From CALKAL01 sp051846895 (GTDB lineage: Bacteria; Bacillota; Bacilli; Bacillales; Alkalibacillaceae), in assembly GCA_051846895.1 (NCBI GenBank), contig JBPYCQ010000005.1, forward strand, positions 189,823 through 253,822: a stretch of 64,000 bases of DNA, given 5' to 3'. The notes beneath the pieces are model-generated. The model worked only from the letters and a program-made list of their open reading frames with translations. It was not told where the DNA came from and did no database searches. The position numbers and the translations under genes are program-made. Positions 63,322-64,000 of the stretch are shown piece by piece. How positions within the stretch are numbered: position 1 is the first letter of the stretch; each line of letters begins with the position of its first letter.

Positions 63322-63600
63322 ATGAAACATAAGAATAATGGAAAACGATACAATGACGACTTTCGTAAAATGGTTGTTGAGTTATATCACTCTGGTCAAT
63401 CAGTTAGAAGTTTAAGCAGCGAATATGGCGTTTCTGAAGTAACTATTTATGCATGGATTAAAAAGTTCAATCCAGTTGAGTTAGAGGATGGTTCCTCTGT
63501 AACCCCTGATGATTATGCAAAATTACAGAAACAATTACTTAAATTACAACAGGAAAATGATATCTTAAAAAAGGCTATGGCCATATTCGCAAAAAAGTAA
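63322..63600 (+). CDS. IS3-family transposase OrfA
   Basis: 92 residues. Helix-turn-helix (LYHSGQSVRSLSSEYGVSEVTIYAWIKKF) and a C-terminal leucine-zipper-like coil (YAKLQKQLLKLQQENDILKKAMAIFAKK). TAGGAGG precedes the ATG, and a left-end hairpin covers part of this region. Slippery AAAAAAG at 63567-63573 allows a -1 frameshift into orfB. Confidence 0.95.
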   Translation: MKHKNNGKRYNDDFRKMVVELYHSGQSVRSLSSEYGVSEVTIYAWIKKFNPVELEDGSSVTPDDYAKLQKQLLKLQQENDILKKAMAIFAKK

Positions 63601-64000
63601 ATGATGCTGAAATCACTGATTTTATTCATGACCAAAAAGATAAATATCCAATACAAACAATGTGTAAAGTACTTGATGTTCCAAGAAGTACATACTATCA
63701 GTCATTAAATCAAACGATTTCTAATCGTGAACGAGAAAATAATGAATTAACCGAAAAAATTATTGAGATCCATAAAGAAAGTAAAAAACGTTATGGTGCA
63801 CCTAAAATCCATCAACAATTGATAAAGATGGGTTACAAAGCTAGTCTAAAACGAGTTCAACGTTTAATGAAAAAAGCTGATATTAGGTCAATCGTTGTTA
63901 AAAAGTTTCGTCCTACACCTAGCAAGGAAACGATTGTAGAACGTGAAAATATTTTAGAAAGAGACTTTTCAACAAATACAATTAATGAAAAATGGGTTGG
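63573..64000 (+). CDS. IS3-family transposase OrfB, partial
   Basis: Open from the -1 frame at the slippery site to the window end (142 codons seen). Visible: VLDVPRSTYYQSL (HTH_21-type region), KRYGAPKIHQQLIKMGYKASLKRVQRLMKK typical of IS3/IS150 OrfB before the DDE core; the catalytic domain starts beyond WVG at the edge. Expressed as an OrfAB fusion by frameshifting. No internal stop, so probably intact. Confidence 0.92.

Larger units (their letters stand above)
63271..64000 (+). mobile_element. IS3-family insertion sequence (right end outside window)
   Basis: Begins at the TGGACACATC end, followed by overlapping orfA and orfB with the IS3 arrangement. The left end forms a hairpin with GATGTGTCCA at 63312-63321. 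The element is cut by the window edge, so the right inverted repeat and target duplication cannot be seen. The preceding 63190-63270 is AT-rich without genes. Confidence 0.9.

Overview
The window looks like a chromosomal segment of a low-GC, endospore-forming, flagellated member of the Bacillaceae (Bacillota). The evidence is the B. subtilis-like order ywmB, murA, spoIID, spoIIQ, spoIIID, mbl, flhO, flhP, fabZ, plus a comK homologue, an SLH-type S-layer protein and csaB. Species cannot be named from this sequence. I saw no tRNA, rRNA or CRISPR array.

Layout. (1) 1-12 kb: conserved core of wall synthesis, sporulation, cell shape and flagellar genes, with an acyl-CoA ligase inserted on the minus strand. 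(2) 12-13.3 kb: a small lipoprotein and comK. (3) 13.3-20.5 kb: a compact tricarboxylate locus (prpF, GntR regulator, TctC/TctB/TctA-type transporter, two half-size AbrB-type membrane proteins, prpB-like lyase). (4) 20.7-25.5 kb: TetR regulator, lipoprotein adaptor and RND efflux pump. (5) 25.6-47.4 kb: cell-wall and secondary-polymer genes (LCP ligase, glucosaminidase, ManNAc-type UDP-sugar dehydrogenase, MurJ-like flippase, glycosyltransferases, csaB, tagA-like, PIG-L deacetylase, O-antigen ligase). (6) 47.8-53.6 kb: S-layer gene, a lipoprotein and an O-antigen-ligase/TPR protein. (7) 53.7-63.2 kb: an exopolysaccharide operon (EpsC-like dehydratase, Wzz, GalU, a probable EAR/epsC antitermination RNA, a pilin-like protein, sugar transferase, glycosyltransferases, UDP-sugar dehydrogenase). 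(8) 63.27 kb to the end: an IS3-family element cut by the window edge.

The most striking feature is a set of intergenic arrays of short motifs repeated every 21 bp. Four families with different cores occur (A 4.2-4.7 kb, B 5.5-5.8 kb, C 12.4-12.65 kb, D in eight copies between 25.6 and 42.7 kb). Family D has a reproducible architecture: the first three intervals between GGCTGATAA cores are 19, 20 and 21 bp in seven of eight arrays, the third core is always preceded by TC, and three arrays carry a 24-nt hairpin whose end lies exactly 40 bp before the first core. In one orientation all four families fit a common skeleton. I know of no described element with these properties. They are the best candidate here for an undescribed system. 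A separate GC-rich, MITE-like repeat occurs three times, once with terminal inverted repeats and an 8-bp target duplication.

Functionally, csaB (pyruvylation of the secondary wall polymer), the UDP-sugar dehydrogenase, tagA-like enzyme, flippase and LCP ligase would build and attach the polymer that the SLH domains of the S-layer protein bind. The downstream operon would make a second, secreted polysaccharide.
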